Below the pieces are notes generated by a model. The model had not been told where the DNA came from. It did no database searches and saw nothing but the letters and a program-made list of their open reading frames with translations. The position numbers were made by a program, and so were the translations under genes. Source: Nitrospirota bacterium (GTDB taxonomy: Bacteria; Nitrospirota; Thermodesulfovibrionia; UBA6902). Taken from it: 64,000 nucleotides of DNA. Positions within the stretch are counted from its first letter, which is position 1; each line of letters opens with the position of its first letter. Positions 24,986 to 34,871 of this stretch are shown here, in pieces. The DNA is taken from the NCBI GenBank assembly GCA_016215115.1, contig JACRLN010000040.1, positions 1 through 64,000 on the forward strand. Reading direction: 5' to 3'.

Positions 24986-26518
24986 CTATACCATTCCCCT
25001 GTCCAATGTCCGATACTGGATTGCTTCGGAGATATGCTCTGCCTGAATGTGCTCTGATTCCGCAAGGTCGGCAATTGTCCTTGAAACTTTTAAAATTCTC
25101 GTATACGCCCTTGCTGACAATCCAAGTTTATGCATTGCGGTTTCAATTATACCCTGAGCATTCGCATTGAGACTGCAGTATTTCCTGGTGTGCTTCGAGC
25201 GCATTTTGGAATTTGAATAGATGCCGTCTTTTTTGAATCTCTCAATCTGAAGTTGACGTGCCCTTTGAATCCTTTCACGGATCGTTGCTGAAGATTCTCC
25301 GCAATGCTCATTTGAAAGATCTTTATACGGCACTGCCGGAACTTCAACATGAATGTCTATTCTGTCAAGGAGCGGGCCCGAAACTTTTCTTCTGTAACGG
25401 TCGACCTGGGCAGGAGTACATGAACATACATGCTGAGGATGTCCGGCGAACCCGCAGAAACAGGGGTTCATGGCGCATACAAGCATAATGGAGGCAGGAT
25501 AGGTTATAGATCTGAGCGCCCTTGAAATTGTAACGGTGCTGTCTTCAAGCGGCTGCCTCAATACTTCAAGAACGTTTCTCTTGAATTCCGGTAATTCGTC
25601 TAAAAAAAGGACTCCATTATGTGCAAGGCTGACTTCACCGGGTTTTGGAAATTGCCCTCCGCCTACCATTGCAACATCTGACAACGTGTGATGCGGTGAA
25701 CGGAAGGGGCGGGTGGCGAGGAGTGATTGTCCGGATTTAAGAATACCGACTACGCTGTGAATCCTTGTGGTCTGTAAGGCCTCTTCAAAAGTCATATCAG
25801 GCAATATAGTCGGGATCCTTTTTGCGAGCATCGTCTTTCCTGAACCGGGAGGGCCTATCATCAGCAAATTGTGTCCTCCTGCAGCGGATACTTCAATTGA
25901 GCGCTTGACATGCTCCTGTCCTTTAACGTCAGAGAAGTCGTCATAATATTCAGAATTCTCTTTCATAACGGTAGATATTTCTATACATGCAGGTTCTTTG
26001 CTGTTTATTCCGCAGAGGAATTCTATAAGCTCCGGTAAACTTTTAAAGCCATAGACAGGGATGCCGTTAACGACAGAAGCCTCATTTGCGTTTTCTTCGG
26101 GTAGAATCAATCCCCTGAGTTTGTCTTCCCTTGCTTTTATGGCCATTGACAGGGCGCCTTTTACAGTTTTTATCCTTCCGTCAAGAGACAGCTCGCCGGA
26201 AATAAGATAATCTTTGACAGCATCAGGTTCAATAAGTCCCTCAGACACTACTATTCCAATCGCGATCGGCAGATCAAATGCAGAGCCTTCCTTTTTTAAG
26301 TCCGCAGGGGCAAGATTAACGGTTATTTGCTTTAAAGGAAAGTTGAAGCCCGTATTTTTGAGAGCAGCCCGCACTCTTTCTTTACTCTCTTTAACGGCAG
26401 TATCCGGCAATCCGACCGTAGAGAAGTGAGGAAGTCCTTTTGCAGTAACGTCAACCTCTACTTCAACAAGATGCGCGTCAATGCCAATTAACGTTGCGCT
26501 AAGAATTTTTGAAAGCAT
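24986..26518 (-). CDS. comM: ComM/YifB-family magnesium chelatase-like AAA+ ATPase
   Basis: A 510-aa AAA+ protein of the YifB/ComM family, a DNA helicase that promotes branch migration during recombination of imported DNA. Walker A is GPPGSGKT; Walker B is GVLFLDELPE. The C-terminal Mg_chelatase_C domain ends in YTRILKVSRTIADLAESEHIQAEHISEAIQYR. The length is normal, so this is the intact copy, in contrast to the C-terminal fragment at 13824. It is transcribed alone; an inverted repeat lies downstream in its 5' flank. Confidence 0.92.
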   Translation of the reverse strand: MLSKILSATLIGIDAHLVEVEVDVTAKGLPHFSTVGLPDTAVKESKERVRAALKNTGFNFPLKQITVNLAPADLKKEGSAFDLPIAIGIVVSEGLIEPDAVKDYLISGELSLDGRIKTVKGALSMAIKAREDKLRGLILPEENANEASVVNGIPVYGFKSLPELIEFLCGINSKEPACIEISTVMKENSEYYDDFSDVKGQEHVKRSIEVSAAGGHNLLMIGPPGSGKTMLAKRIPTILPDMTFEEALQTTRIHSVVGILKSGQSLLATRPFRSPHHTLSDVAMVGGGQFPKPGEVSLAHNGVLFLDELPEFKRNVLEVLRQPLEDSTVTISRALRSITYPASIMLVCAMNPCFCGFAGHPQHVCSCTPAQVDRYRRKVSGPLLDRIDIHVEVPAVPYKDLSNEHCGESSATIRERIQRARQLQIERFKKDGIYSNSKMRSKHTRKYCSLNANAQGIIETAMHKLGLSARAYTRILKVSRTIADLAESEHIQAEHISEAIQYRTLDRGMV

Positions 26519-26550
26519 GTCCCCTTGTAAGCTATTAACTGTCAGCTATC

Positions 26551-26610
26551 AGCTTTCAGCAAAAAAAATAGCCTGACTATGTGACCGCTGAATGCTGATT
26601 GCTGAAAGCT
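26551..26610. repeat. Inverted repeat upstream of comM
   Basis: AGCTTTCAGC (26551-26560) and GCTGAAAGCT (26601-26610) are perfect inverted copies; the flanks GCTATCAGC and GCTGATT extend the similarity, so it is a degenerate multi-arm palindrome. A T-run follows on the plus strand. Similar AGCT...GAGC words recur at 49331-49365. Confidence 0.65.
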
Positions 26611-26729
26611 GTTTTTGTGCGCTCTAAATTGCTTCAACCAGTTCCCGCTACAATATACCATATAATGATTCTTTTTTTGAATAGGAATTATTTACGAAAG
26701 GTGGAAGTTCTTATATCGAGGTTAAACCT

Positions 26730-27140
26730 CTAAAGCCGTGAGACTTTATCGAGAAAAGTCTCTATGTTTTGCAGCCTGTTCTGAAGTACCTCATATAGGA
26801 TGTCATAATTCAGCTTTTCATAATCATGAGCAATGACATTACGGAACCCTGTCATTTTGATCATTTGATCTGTCAGTTCCGGAGGAATAATGTTTTCCTC
26901 CTGAAGGATGTGGAAAGATTCACTCATGGTGGATGGCTTTCTCAGGTTCTTATATGAAATGACGGCTTCAGCCAGATCAATAGCTGCCTGCACGACAAGA
27001 TACAAATATCTTTCGACCGCTCCTTTCCGGTCAATATCTTCAATAATTTCCTGTTGAGAAAACTGTCTGTATCTTTCGAGTATCTTTAAATACTTCCGTA
27101 TGGAACTGATCTTGTTTTCAATTACTGAGATATTGGTCAT
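26730..27140 (-). CDS. hepT: HepT-like toxin (DUF86, HEPN ribonuclease)
   Basis: A 136-aa HEPN-domain protein. The catalytic R-x4-H-x-Y motif is R100-NVIA-H105-D-Y107. Such proteins are RNases, held in check by an MntA nucleotidyltransferase that AMPylates the Tyr. The upstream MntA-like gene overlaps it by four bases, giving an antitoxin-toxin pair. Confidence 0.92.
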   Translation of the reverse strand: MTNISVIENKISSIRKYLKILERYRQFSQQEIIEDIDRKGAVERYLYLVVQAAIDLAEAVISYKNLRKPSTMSESFHILQEENIIPPELTDQMIKMTGFRNVIAHDYEKLNYDILYEVLQNRLQNIETFLDKVSRL

Positions 27141-27535
27141 AATGCTTTTGTCAGATGATAGCGGGCAAGAAGATCATGGAAATCAAAATATTCAGTAAGG
27201 ATCCTCGGTTCTATTAAAACCTTGTAGGGCTCTTCACTAAAAAGAAGTTTACCTTCCTTGATGATGTTGTATTTCAGTTCAGGAGATTCTGTCAGGTTCA
27301 AAATCACGAGGTCTATCCTGTCTGTTTTCAACGCACGGCTTATTTCATCCATCAGGGAGAATTTCAGGTCATGCAATTTTTTTATGTCTTTTTCATCGAT
27401 ATAAAATGCAAGATCATAATCGCTCATCGCACCCGTTTTACCGGTAACCTGCGAACCAAAAAGATAGACCAGTTTGATCTCAGGATGGGATTCTCTTATG
27501 GTGCTGATCAGGCCTGTAATTTTCCTGTCTTTCAT
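27137..27535 (-). CDS. mntA: MntA-like nucleotidyltransferase antitoxin
   Basis: A 132-aa minimal nucleotidyltransferase. The signature GSQVTGKTGAMSDYDLAFYI (residues 27-46) carries the metal-binding D39 and D41. In known HepT/MntA systems this enzyme adds AMP units to the HEPN toxin. The two genes overlap and are transcribed together. Confidence 0.9.
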   Translation of the reverse strand: MKDRKITGLISTIRESHPEIKLVYLFGSQVTGKTGAMSDYDLAFYIDEKDIKKLHDLKFSLMDEISRALKTDRIDLVILNLTESPELKYNIIKEGKLLFSEEPYKVLIEPRILTEYFDFHDLLARYHLTKAL

Positions 27536-27673
27536 AAAAAGACCTTATCATGTATCCTCGGGAAAAAGCAATATTTCCATGTTCTATTAGTTTTATTAGT
27601 TAACCAATTAAACCAATGGAACTAATCTAACCAATGAAACCTGTCTAACTATATCCCATCTTGTGCTATAATC

Positions 27674-28228
27674 TTGAGAGCAGGGGACGGATTGCGAGGA
27701 CCCGGCTTGAGATGTTATAAGAAGTTTATTGTTGAAGTTCATCTTTTCCTTCTCCTATCCATCTGTATTCTCTCTCCAGCGTATGCCCAGGATTACAGGG
27801 TCATCAGGGGCACAGTCACAAAAGTCAGCGATGGCGACACCGTTATTATCAGACCTTTTAGCGGAAAGCTCTTTAAGTGCAGGCTCTACGGCATCGATGC
27901 GCCTGAGATACCTCATAACGGCAATCCCGGGCAACCATACGGGCGAGCCGCTGACAGAGAACTGAATAATCTTGTCCTGCATACTACTGTTGATATCACT
28001 CTCACCGGTGACAGATCGTATGACCGTGAGATATGCATCATTAAAAGAATGGGGTTGGATATTAACAGGGAGATGGTGAAACGAGGTTACGCCTGGGCTT
28101 ACCGTCAATATCTCAAAAGACCCTATGCTTCGGAATACATTGATGCTGAAAACGAGGCACGGAAGATGCGTAGCGGTCTCTGGCAGCAGGTAAATCCGAC
28201 ACCGCCGTGGGAGTTCAGGAGGAGGTAA
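27674..28228 (+). CDS. Secreted thermonuclease-like nuclease (SNase domain)
   Basis: A nuclease of the staphylococcal thermonuclease family. The core has DGDTVIIR (metal-ligand Asp), CRLYGIDAPEI (Arg, Asp, Glu) and YDREICIIKRMGLDINREMVKRGYAWAY. A hydrophobic segment FLLLSICILSPAYA gives a signal peptide cut before QDYRV. The track starts at a TTG (27674) far upstream of the hydrophobic core; a TTG at 27707 is another option, and no strong site marks either. A role in nutrient nucleic acid degradation or cell-surface DNA processing is expected. Confidence 0.88.
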   Translation: MRAGDGLRGPGLRCYKKFIVEVHLFLLLSICILSPAYAQDYRVIRGTVTKVSDGDTVIIRPFSGKLFKCRLYGIDAPEIPHNGNPGQPYGRAADRELNNLVLHTTVDITLTGDRSYDREICIIKRMGLDINREMVKRGYAWAYRQYLKRPYASEYIDAENEARKMRSGLWQQVNPTPPWEFRRR

Positions 28229-28448
28229 AGAATATTTAGAATTGAATAAGAACTGTCTAAAGTCGAGGTGTGTCCCTTATGACACGGCATTGAAAAAGTA
28301 TGGCAATAAGTCAACGTAGTCAAGAACGTCCCCTATCTCCAAGGGGTCAGCACCGTCAAGGGTTCGGTTTGGTTCGTAGATGCAATTTTAATACATCAAG
28401 ATTTGCTAAAATAATGAACTGTAAAAATATCCGTGAAAGGTTTGAGCA

Positions 28449-29678
28449 ATGTCACAAATATTATCCCTATACGAACTTAATCGGCTTATCAGGTCTGTTA
28501 TTGAAAGCTCTTTGCCTGATGCGTTTCTTGTTACTGCAGAAATAGCTTCATGCGATGTAAAGAATCATTGCTATCTGACTCTCGTTGATAAAGAGGAAGA
28601 GACTATCCGTGCTGAGATAAAAGCTGTCATATGGGCAAGCGCTTTTAAAAAAGTGTCTGCAGAATTCAGAAGAGCTACAGGCATTGAACTCGGCAAAGGA
28701 ATCAAAATATTGTTTGAGGCTGAGGTAAGTTTTCACGAGAGGTACGGGCTGAAGCTGAATATTTTAAACATTGACCCTTCTTACACTATCGGGGAACTGG
28801 CCGTCAGAAGAAAAGAAATTTTGGAACGGCTTACAAAAGAAGGCATCAAAGATAAAAATAAGGAACTGGAATTTCCTCTGGTCCCTCAGAGGATAGGGAT
28901 TATCTCATCTGCTACAGCGGCAGGTTATGAAGACCTGATGACACATTTAACAAACAATTCTTACGGGTATAAATTTACCTGCAAACTATATGAGGCGACA
29001 ATGCAGGGAGACAGGGCGGAGCTGTCGATTGTGAATGCTCTCATGCAATGTACTAATGATGCTTCACAATTTGATGTTATTGTCATAGTAAGGGGTGGCG
29101 GGGGGCAGACCGATTTACAATGCTTTGACAGTTATGATATTGCAAAGGCGATCGCTTACTTGCCTGTCCCGGTCATATCAGGGATAGGGCATGAAAGAGA
29201 CGTTACCGTTGTTGACGAGGTTTCTAACATGCGGGCCAAGACCCCTACCGCAGTTGCGGATTTGATTATTACAAGAGTCAGGAATTTTGAAGACATGATA
29301 GATTCGTTAACGCATAATTTAGTTCACGGAACTCATAAACTGACTTCAAATATCAGAGAGAAGATTTCCAATCTTGCCGGGAATCTTGAAAGTTCTGTAA
29401 GAAGAGACCTGCTTGATAATTTCCACAGACTGAAAATTTTCATAAAAGGCCTGAAATATTCTTCAAAACTGATAAAGTCCGGGCAGGAAAGACTTATGTC
29501 GAAAGAAAGTAACATCAACCACCTCAATCCCGTCAATGTACTTAAAAGAGGATACAGTATTACATACAACAACGGGAGAGCTGTTAAATCCATATCTGAT
29601 GCAGAAGTTGGTGACAATTTGCGCACTGTATTGTATAAGGGTGAATTGATAAGTAAAGTGGTAAGCAGTAAGCAGTAA
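28449..29678 (+). CDS. xseA: Exodeoxyribonuclease VII large subunit
   Basis: A 409-aa protein with an N-terminal OB-fold domain (SLYELNRLIRSVIESSLPDAFLV..) and the catalytic region (VIVIVRGGGGQTDLQCFDSYDIAKAIAYLPVPVISGIGHERDVTVVDEV), highly typical of XseA. With the XseB small subunit it degrades single-stranded DNA to oligonucleotides. The xseB gene begins 53 bases downstream. Confidence 0.96.
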   Translation: MSQILSLYELNRLIRSVIESSLPDAFLVTAEIASCDVKNHCYLTLVDKEEETIRAEIKAVIWASAFKKVSAEFRRATGIELGKGIKILFEAEVSFHERYGLKLNILNIDPSYTIGELAVRRKEILERLTKEGIKDKNKELEFPLVPQRIGIISSATAAGYEDLMTHLTNNSYGYKFTCKLYEATMQGDRAELSIVNALMQCTNDASQFDVIVIVRGGGGQTDLQCFDSYDIAKAIAYLPVPVISGIGHERDVTVVDEVSNMRAKTPTAVADLIITRVRNFEDMIDSLTHNLVHGTHKLTSNIREKISNLAGNLESSVRRDLLDNFHRLKIFIKGLKYSSKLIKSGQERLMSKESNINHLNPVNVLKRGYSITYNNGRAVKSISDAEVGDNLRTVLYKGELISKVVSSKQ

Positions 29679-29730
29679 GTAGTAAGGAGAGAGATTGTGG
29701 TTAATTTTGAATTTAACGGGAGGGAGAATA

Positions 29731-29946
29731 ATGAATGACGCCCCAAGTTACAAGAACGCGATTGAGGAAATAGAATCAATCGTGGAAGAAATTGAAAACG
29801 AGACCGTTGACGTCGACGTGCTTGCGGAGAAAGTGAAACGGGCTGCTTATCTTATCAAATACTGCAAGTCCAAACTCAAGGCAACTGATAATGAGGTCAA
29901 AAAAGTTTTAAGAGAGTTTGAGAAAGAGCATAATGAAGCAGATTAA
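29731..29946 (+). CDS. xseB: Exodeoxyribonuclease VII small subunit
   Basis: A 71-aa protein starting at 29731 after ACGGGAGGGAGA, rather than the upstream 29695 Met in the track. The sequence SYKNAIEEIESIVEEIENETVDVDVLAEKVKRA is the coiled-coil XseB signature. Short length and position right after xseA are as expected. Confidence 0.95.
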   Translation: MNDAPSYKNAIEEIESIVEEIENETVDVDVLAEKVKRAAYLIKYCKSKLKATDNEVKKVLREFEKEHNEAD

Positions 29947-30000
29947 ACAGATTAAGCAATATTTGAACTTCTCGCATATTTTGGTTATTATAAAAACTCT

Positions 30001-31068
30001 ATGAAAGCCATCATCCTGAGTGGAGGGAAAGGCACACGCTTAAGACCGTTGACTTACTCCGGTGCCAAACAGCTCGTCCCGGTAGCCAATAAGCCCATAC
30101 TTTTTTATTGTATAGAAAATATAGTTGAAGCAGGGATAAAAGATGTCGGCATGATTATTTCTCCTGAAACCGGGCAGGAAATTAAAGACGCTACAGGAGA
30201 CGGGAGCCGCTGGGGGATTAATATTCAATATATCACACAAGATGTGCCGGGCGGACTTGCTCACGCTATTAAAACCGCGCGGGACTTCCTTGCTGATTCG
30301 GCATTTGTAATGTATTTGGGTGACAATCTTATCGGTACCGGTATAGATAAATTTATTGATGAATTCAAGAGAAACATGCCGGAAGCCCTTATACTACTTA
30401 AGGAAGTGGATAATCCGAAGCAATTTGGCGTTGCAGATGTTTCACCTGAGGGAAGGGTCCTCAGACTTATAGAAAAACCTGAAGTTCCTCCTTCAAATCT
30501 GGCCCTGGTAGGCATATATATCTTTTCACCTAAAATACATGAGGCTATAGAAAGGATAAAGCCTTCAACAAGGGGAGAACTCGAAATAACCGACGCTATT
30601 CAGGAATTGATTAATATGGGTTGCAGCGTTGAGAGTTTTGTGCTTGATATGTGGTGGCTTGACACAGGGAAAAAGGATGACATGCTTACGGCCAATGCAA
30701 TCGTTCTTGATAAATGGTTGAAAGGAAATATCAATGGGCAGGTTGATAATACAAGCAGGATACTCGGCAGGGTTGCCGTCGGCAAAGGGTCGGTTATAAA
30801 AGAGAGCACTATAAGAGGACCTGTTGTGATCGGTGAAAATACCGTGATAGAAAACTCTTTTATCGGACCTCATACAAGTATCGGCAACAAAGTAAATATA
30901 ATCAGGTCATCGGTTGAACATTCCGTTATAATGGATGAAAGTGAATTGAGAAATATAGAAAGACTGGAAGAGAGCCTTGTCGGACGCAGGGTAAAAATTA
31001 CCGAAAACAGGAAAACCCATAAGGCCTTAAGACTTATGCTTGGTGATGATTCTGTAGTGGAGGTTTAA
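30001..31068 (+). CDS. rfbA: Glucose-1-phosphate thymidylyltransferase (long form)
   Basis: A 355-aa nucleotidyltransferase that makes dTDP-glucose from dTTP and glucose-1-phosphate. The N-terminal pyrophosphorylase motif is MKAIILSGGKGTRLRPLTYSGAKQLVPVANKPI. The C-terminal third has a left-handed beta-helix hexapeptide region (VGKGSVIKESTIRGPVVIGENTVI), as in the long RmlA subgroup. First gene of the rhamnose operon; the RBS is weak. Confidence 0.93.
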   Translation: MKAIILSGGKGTRLRPLTYSGAKQLVPVANKPILFYCIENIVEAGIKDVGMIISPETGQEIKDATGDGSRWGINIQYITQDVPGGLAHAIKTARDFLADSAFVMYLGDNLIGTGIDKFIDEFKRNMPEALILLKEVDNPKQFGVADVSPEGRVLRLIEKPEVPPSNLALVGIYIFSPKIHEAIERIKPSTRGELEITDAIQELINMGCSVESFVLDMWWLDTGKKDDMLTANAIVLDKWLKGNINGQVDNTSRILGRVAVGKGSVIKESTIRGPVVIGENTVIENSFIGPHTSIGNKVNIIRSSVEHSVIMDESELRNIERLEESLVGRRVKITENRKTHKALRLMLGDDSVVEV

Positions 31069-31069
31069 G

Positions 31070-31516
31070 GTGGAAGGGCTTCATATAAAACAAGTGCTGC
31101 TTTACAAGGATCCGCGGGGTTGGCTGGGAGAAATAATAAGAGAAGATGAATCAGAAATTACGCCGGCCATGGTATATCTGTCAATGACAAGGCCGGGACT
31201 TGTCAGAGGACCTCATGAACACATAAAACAGACTGATTGTTTTTGTTTTATCGGCAAGTTCAGAATTTATTTATGGGATAACAGAAAAAAATCTTCAACC
31301 TACCAGGAGAAAAAAGTTGTGGATACATCTGATACCCCTACGTTGGCAATTGTGCCGCCCGGCATAGTGCATGCTTACAAAAATATCGGCAGTACCGATG
31401 GGTTAGTAATAAATTTGCCGGACAGACTTTATAAGGGATGGGGGAAGACCGAAACAGTTGATGAAATACGGCATGAAAATGATCCACGTTCGCCATTCAG
31501 CATAGAGGATAAATAA
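31070..31516 (+). CDS. rfbC: dTDP-4-dehydrorhamnose 3,5-epimerase-like protein
   Basis: A 148-aa cupin-type epimerase, starting at GTG 31070 after GGAGGTTTAAG. It has PRGWLGEIIRED and the active-site-like GPHEHIKQTDCFCFIGKFRIYLWDNR. It is shorter than typical RmlC (about 180 aa), like the shorter sugar-epimerase branch. The substrate is inferred from the operon. Confidence 0.85.
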   Translation: MEGLHIKQVLLYKDPRGWLGEIIREDESEITPAMVYLSMTRPGLVRGPHEHIKQTDCFCFIGKFRIYLWDNRKKSSTYQEKKVVDTSDTPTLAIVPPGIVHAYKNIGSTDGLVINLPDRLYKGWGKTETVDEIRHENDPRSPFSIEDK

Positions 31517-32541
31517 TGAGGTTATTGATAACTGGCGGTGCTGGGTTTATAGGGGCTAATTATATCAGGTATGTGCTGTCTGTACACCCTGACTATCACG
31601 TGATTAATTTAGACAAACTTACCTACTCGGGCAATCTCGGAAATCTTAAGGGAATAGACGGATACCCAAATTATACGTTTGTCAGGGGAGACATTTGCGA
31701 CAGAAATGTGCTGGATGGCATAAAGTTTGATGCAATTGTAAATTTTGCAGCGGAAAGCCATGTTGACAGAAGCATTCTTGACGCCTCGCCTTTCCTTCAG
31801 ACAAATATTATGGGAACTCATAATCTGCTTGAAACAGCAAAACAAAGAGACTGCATTTTTTTGCATGTTTCAACTGATGAGGTATATGGCACAATAGAAA
31901 AGGAATCCTTTAATGAAAACTCGCCGTTGAGGCCCAATAGTCCTTATGCGGCCAGCAAGGCAGCTTCCGACATGCTTGTCAGGTCTTACGTTGAAACTCA
32001 TAAAATAAAGGCTATAATAACCAGGTGCTCAAATAATTACGGGCCTTATCAATTCCCCGAAAAACTTATTCCTCTTGTTATCATCAATGCACTTAATATG
32101 AAGCCGATACCGGTTTACGGAGACGGCATGAATGTTCGGGACTGGATTTATGTTACAGACCACTGTAAGGGGATAGATACGGTCCTTCATAACGGTAAAA
32201 ACGGCGAAGTTTATAACATAGGCTCAAGGAACGAACGTGCGAACATCGAACTCATTAAATTGCTGCTTGTAAAAGTTGCCGGAAGAATCAACCTGAATGA
32301 GAATGAATTCGCAGGTCTGATCAACTTTGTCAGGGACAGAAAGGGTCATGACAGGAGATATGCCATTGATTCGTCAAAGATAGAACAGCAGCTTGGCTGG
32401 AAACCGGAGATTAGTTTTGATGAGGGAATTTCAAAAACCGTTGATTGGTATATTTCAAATAAACAGTGGTGGCAAAGGATAATATCCGGAGAATATATGC
32501 AGTATTATAATACTCAGTATGCTGAAAGGCTGAAAAAGTGA
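31516..32541 (+). CDS. rfbB: dTDP-glucose 4,6-dehydratase
   Basis: A 341-aa short-chain dehydrogenase-type enzyme. N-terminal GGAGFIGANYIRY (NAD-binding) and the catalytic YAASKAASDMLVR (Tyr-x3-Lys) are clear, along with STDEVYG. It makes dTDP-4-keto-6-deoxyglucose. Its start overlaps the end of the epimerase gene by one base. Confidence 0.95.
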   Translation: MRLLITGGAGFIGANYIRYVLSVHPDYHVINLDKLTYSGNLGNLKGIDGYPNYTFVRGDICDRNVLDGIKFDAIVNFAAESHVDRSILDASPFLQTNIMGTHNLLETAKQRDCIFLHVSTDEVYGTIEKESFNENSPLRPNSPYAASKAASDMLVRSYVETHKIKAIITRCSNNYGPYQFPEKLIPLVIINALNMKPIPVYGDGMNVRDWIYVTDHCKGIDTVLHNGKNGEVYNIGSRNERANIELIKLLLVKVAGRINLNENEFAGLINFVRDRKGHDRRYAIDSSKIEQQLGWKPEISFDEGISKTVDWYISNKQWWQRIISGEYMQYYNTQYAERLKK

Positions 32542-32596
32542 AGACTGTTAAATTCCCTCTACCCTTGCGGGAGAGGGTTAGGGTGAGGGGGATTAT

Positions 32597-33427
32597 TTGT
32601 TGAAGATCGCATTGACCGGTTCTGACGGTATGCTTGGTTCCGATATAAAGAATGTCTTTTCAGATGTTGAACTCGCGGCCCTTACACTCCATGATTTTGA
32701 TATTACCGATCTTGATAAATCTGTTAAAGCAATAAAAGAAATAAAGCCGGATTATCTGATACACACGGCAGCTTATACCGATGTTGACGGATGCGAGAGA
32801 ACTCCTGAAACGGCGTTTCTTGTGAATGGGATCGGTGCAAGAAACATAACCATGGCATGCGAAGAGATCAGATGTCCCGTAATTTATATCAGCACCGATT
32901 ATGTATTTGACGGCACAAAAAAGGAGACATACAATGAGTGGGACAAAACAAATCCCATAAACATGTATGGACTGTCTAAACTTTTGGGAGAGCAGTTTGT
33001 AACATCACTGACAAACAGGTTTTATGTTGTCAGGACCTCATGGCTTTACGGGAAAAACGGCAAAAATTTTGTTGATACAATAATAAGGCTTTTGTCGGAA
33101 AAAAACGAAATAGATGTTGTAAATGATCAGGTTGGCTCTCCTACTTATACTTACGATCTCGCAAGAAAACTGAGGGAGTTGATCGGGAGAGGCTATGGCA
33201 CATATCATGTAACCAACACATCATATTGTTCCTGGCATGAATTTGCCGTTGAGATAGCAAGGGCAAATGGGATTAATAAGAAAATCAACCCGATAACTTC
33301 CGAAAAATTAAACAGACCTGCCAAAAGACCCGCCTTTTCCGTGCTTAATAACACCATGCTGAAGCTCGAGGGGATTGAACCTGCAAGGCACTGGAAAGAA
33401 GCGCTGAAAGATTATCTGAAAGGGTAA
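32597..33427 (+). CDS. rfbD: dTDP-4-dehydrorhamnose reductase
   Basis: A 276-aa reductase that completes dTDP-L-rhamnose. Motifs LTGSDGMLGSDIKNVF, STDYVFDGTKKETYNEWDK and YGLSKLLGE (Tyr-x3-Lys) fit RmlD. Starts at TTG 32597 or the next TTG. A short palindromic repeat (CCCTCTACCC...GGGTGAGGGGG, 32556-32590) separates it from rfbB. Confidence 0.93.
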   Translation: MLKIALTGSDGMLGSDIKNVFSDVELAALTLHDFDITDLDKSVKAIKEIKPDYLIHTAAYTDVDGCERTPETAFLVNGIGARNITMACEEIRCPVIYISTDYVFDGTKKETYNEWDKTNPINMYGLSKLLGEQFVTSLTNRFYVVRTSWLYGKNGKNFVDTIIRLLSEKNEIDVVNDQVGSPTYTYDLARKLRELIGRGYGTYHVTNTSYCSWHEFAVEIARANGINKKINPITSEKLNRPAKRPAFSVLNNTMLKLEGIEPARHWKEALKDYLKG

Positions 33428-33560
33428 GCAATATCGTTATACTTCCTCACTTTCCTGCTTACGCACTTTCTCGCTACTTTAGGGAAGCGGGAAAATTTCC
33501 GATAAATATAAAAAGAGGAAGGGATGATCAATAAAGCGAGAACCTTTCCGGGGAGTTGTT

Positions 33561-34508
33561 ATGAATTTGAACAAGAAATTAAAAAAACAGGAAGAAAATA
33601 TCACAGGGTATTTCACGTTTTTTTGCGCACTGCTTCTTGCGTTCGCCGCTGTCACATCCTTCTTGTCATCACCTTCTCATGCGTCAGAAATATCCGCAAA
33701 GGCTGCAGTCGTGGTAAACAGTGCAAATGATACCCTGCTCTATGGAAAGAACCCGGATCTTAAATTACCTCCGGCAAGCACGACAAAGCTGATAACGGCG
33801 ATGGTCGCCCTTGATATACTGGGGCCTGATGAGGTAATTACTATAAGCAAAAAAGCCGCCCTTACCGCATCGATCCGGCCGAACCTCCCTGGAGGGGAAA
33901 AACTCAGTGTGAGAGACCTCCTCTGCCTTGCCCTGATACGGTCGATCAACGGCGCAGCGGTGGCGCTCGCTGAAGCCTCCGCAGGCACGGAAGAAGCATT
34001 CGTATCCTTCATGAATGAAAAGGCAATATCCATCAGCGCACTCAATACCAGATTTATAAACGCCTCAGGGCTTCCCGGGAAAGGACAATACACAACCGCC
34101 CGCGATCTCGCAAGGATCATGAAAAAAGCATTGTCCTATCCGCTTATCGCCGATATAATTCACACTCCGACAACGGCGCTTGACGTCAAGGGGAAGACGG
34201 TCGTTCTTACCAATACAAATAACCTGCTCTGGACGGATGACGGCCACCTTGGAGGAAAGACCGGGTATACCCGGGCAGCGCGGCACTGTTTTGTAGGCGC
34301 TTCGGATAAGGAAGACGGAACGCTCATTATCGCCCTCCTTGGAGATGCGTCGCGCAACACGCTCTGGACGGATGCGGAGAAGCTTCTTGCAAGGGACTTT
34401 CAGGAGGGGACGATCATCATTGATGCCGGGGAAAACAGCCTGGGAGCAAAACGTCAAAAGGCAGTACACCGCACGAGAGAAAAGAGAAGCAGGACAAAGT
34501 CGTTGTAG
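33561..34508 (+). CDS. dacF: Secreted D-alanyl-D-alanine carboxypeptidase (S11)
   Basis: A 315-aa penicillin-binding protein. A signal peptide (to about residue 41, cut after SHA) is followed by the SxxK motif S73-TTK76, the SxN motif (RSINGAA) and KTG (GGKTGYT). There is no PBP5 C-terminal domain, so it is the short DacF-like form. It trims peptapeptide side chains of peptidoglycan in the periplasm. Confidence 0.9.
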   Translation: MNLNKKLKKQEENITGYFTFFCALLLAFAAVTSFLSSPSHASEISAKAAVVVNSANDTLLYGKNPDLKLPPASTTKLITAMVALDILGPDEVITISKKAALTASIRPNLPGGEKLSVRDLLCLALIRSINGAAVALAEASAGTEEAFVSFMNEKAISISALNTRFINASGLPGKGQYTTARDLARIMKKALSYPLIADIIHTPTTALDVKGKTVVLTNTNNLLWTDDGHLGGKTGYTRAARHCFVGASDKEDGTLIIALLGDASRNTLWTDAEKLLARDFQEGTIIIDAGENSLGAKRQKAVHRTREKRSRTKSL

Positions 34509-34661
34509 TAGCGCTTCCGCTCTTCCCCGCTTGCGCACTTCCCCACTTTTGTCTTGCTGTTTGGCATGATATTGAATTACAATTAAGCGATGTAATTTAT
34601 AAAGGGGAATAATCATATCTTTTGATATAAAATAAATAATATTTTCAGGAGGACAAAATAA

Positions 34662-34871
34662 ATGGCTAAAGAATTTACAGTCATCATAGAGCAGGATGAA
34701 GAAGGGTATTTTATTGCAGAGGTACCCGAACTTAAGGGCTGTCATACACAAGCAAAGTCTCTTGATACTTTAATGAAAAGGATTAAAGAGGCAGTTCTGC
34801 TTTGTCTTGAAGTGCAGGGAGAAAAGCGCACCAAAACGCATCTTGTAGGTGTTCAGAAGATCGCAGTATGA
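34662..34871 (+). CDS. hicB: HicB-like antitoxin
   Basis: A 69-aa HicB-type protein (FTVIIEQDEEGYFIAEVPELKGCHTQAKSLDTLMKRIKEA), with a good site (CAGGAGGACAAAATAA). It lacks an obvious C-terminal DNA-binding domain, so it is a short HicB. It overlaps the start of the HicA toxin gene by four bases, in the antitoxin-first order. Confidence 0.92.
   Translation: MAKEFTVIIEQDEEGYFIAEVPELKGCHTQAKSLDTLMKRIKEAVLLCLEVQGEKRTKTHLVGVQKIAV

Noticed and set aside
34065-34751. 228-aa minus-strand ORF over the carboxypeptidase
   Set aside because: Shadow of dacF, whose S11 motifs are clear; the ORF has no domain and crosses the start of hicB.
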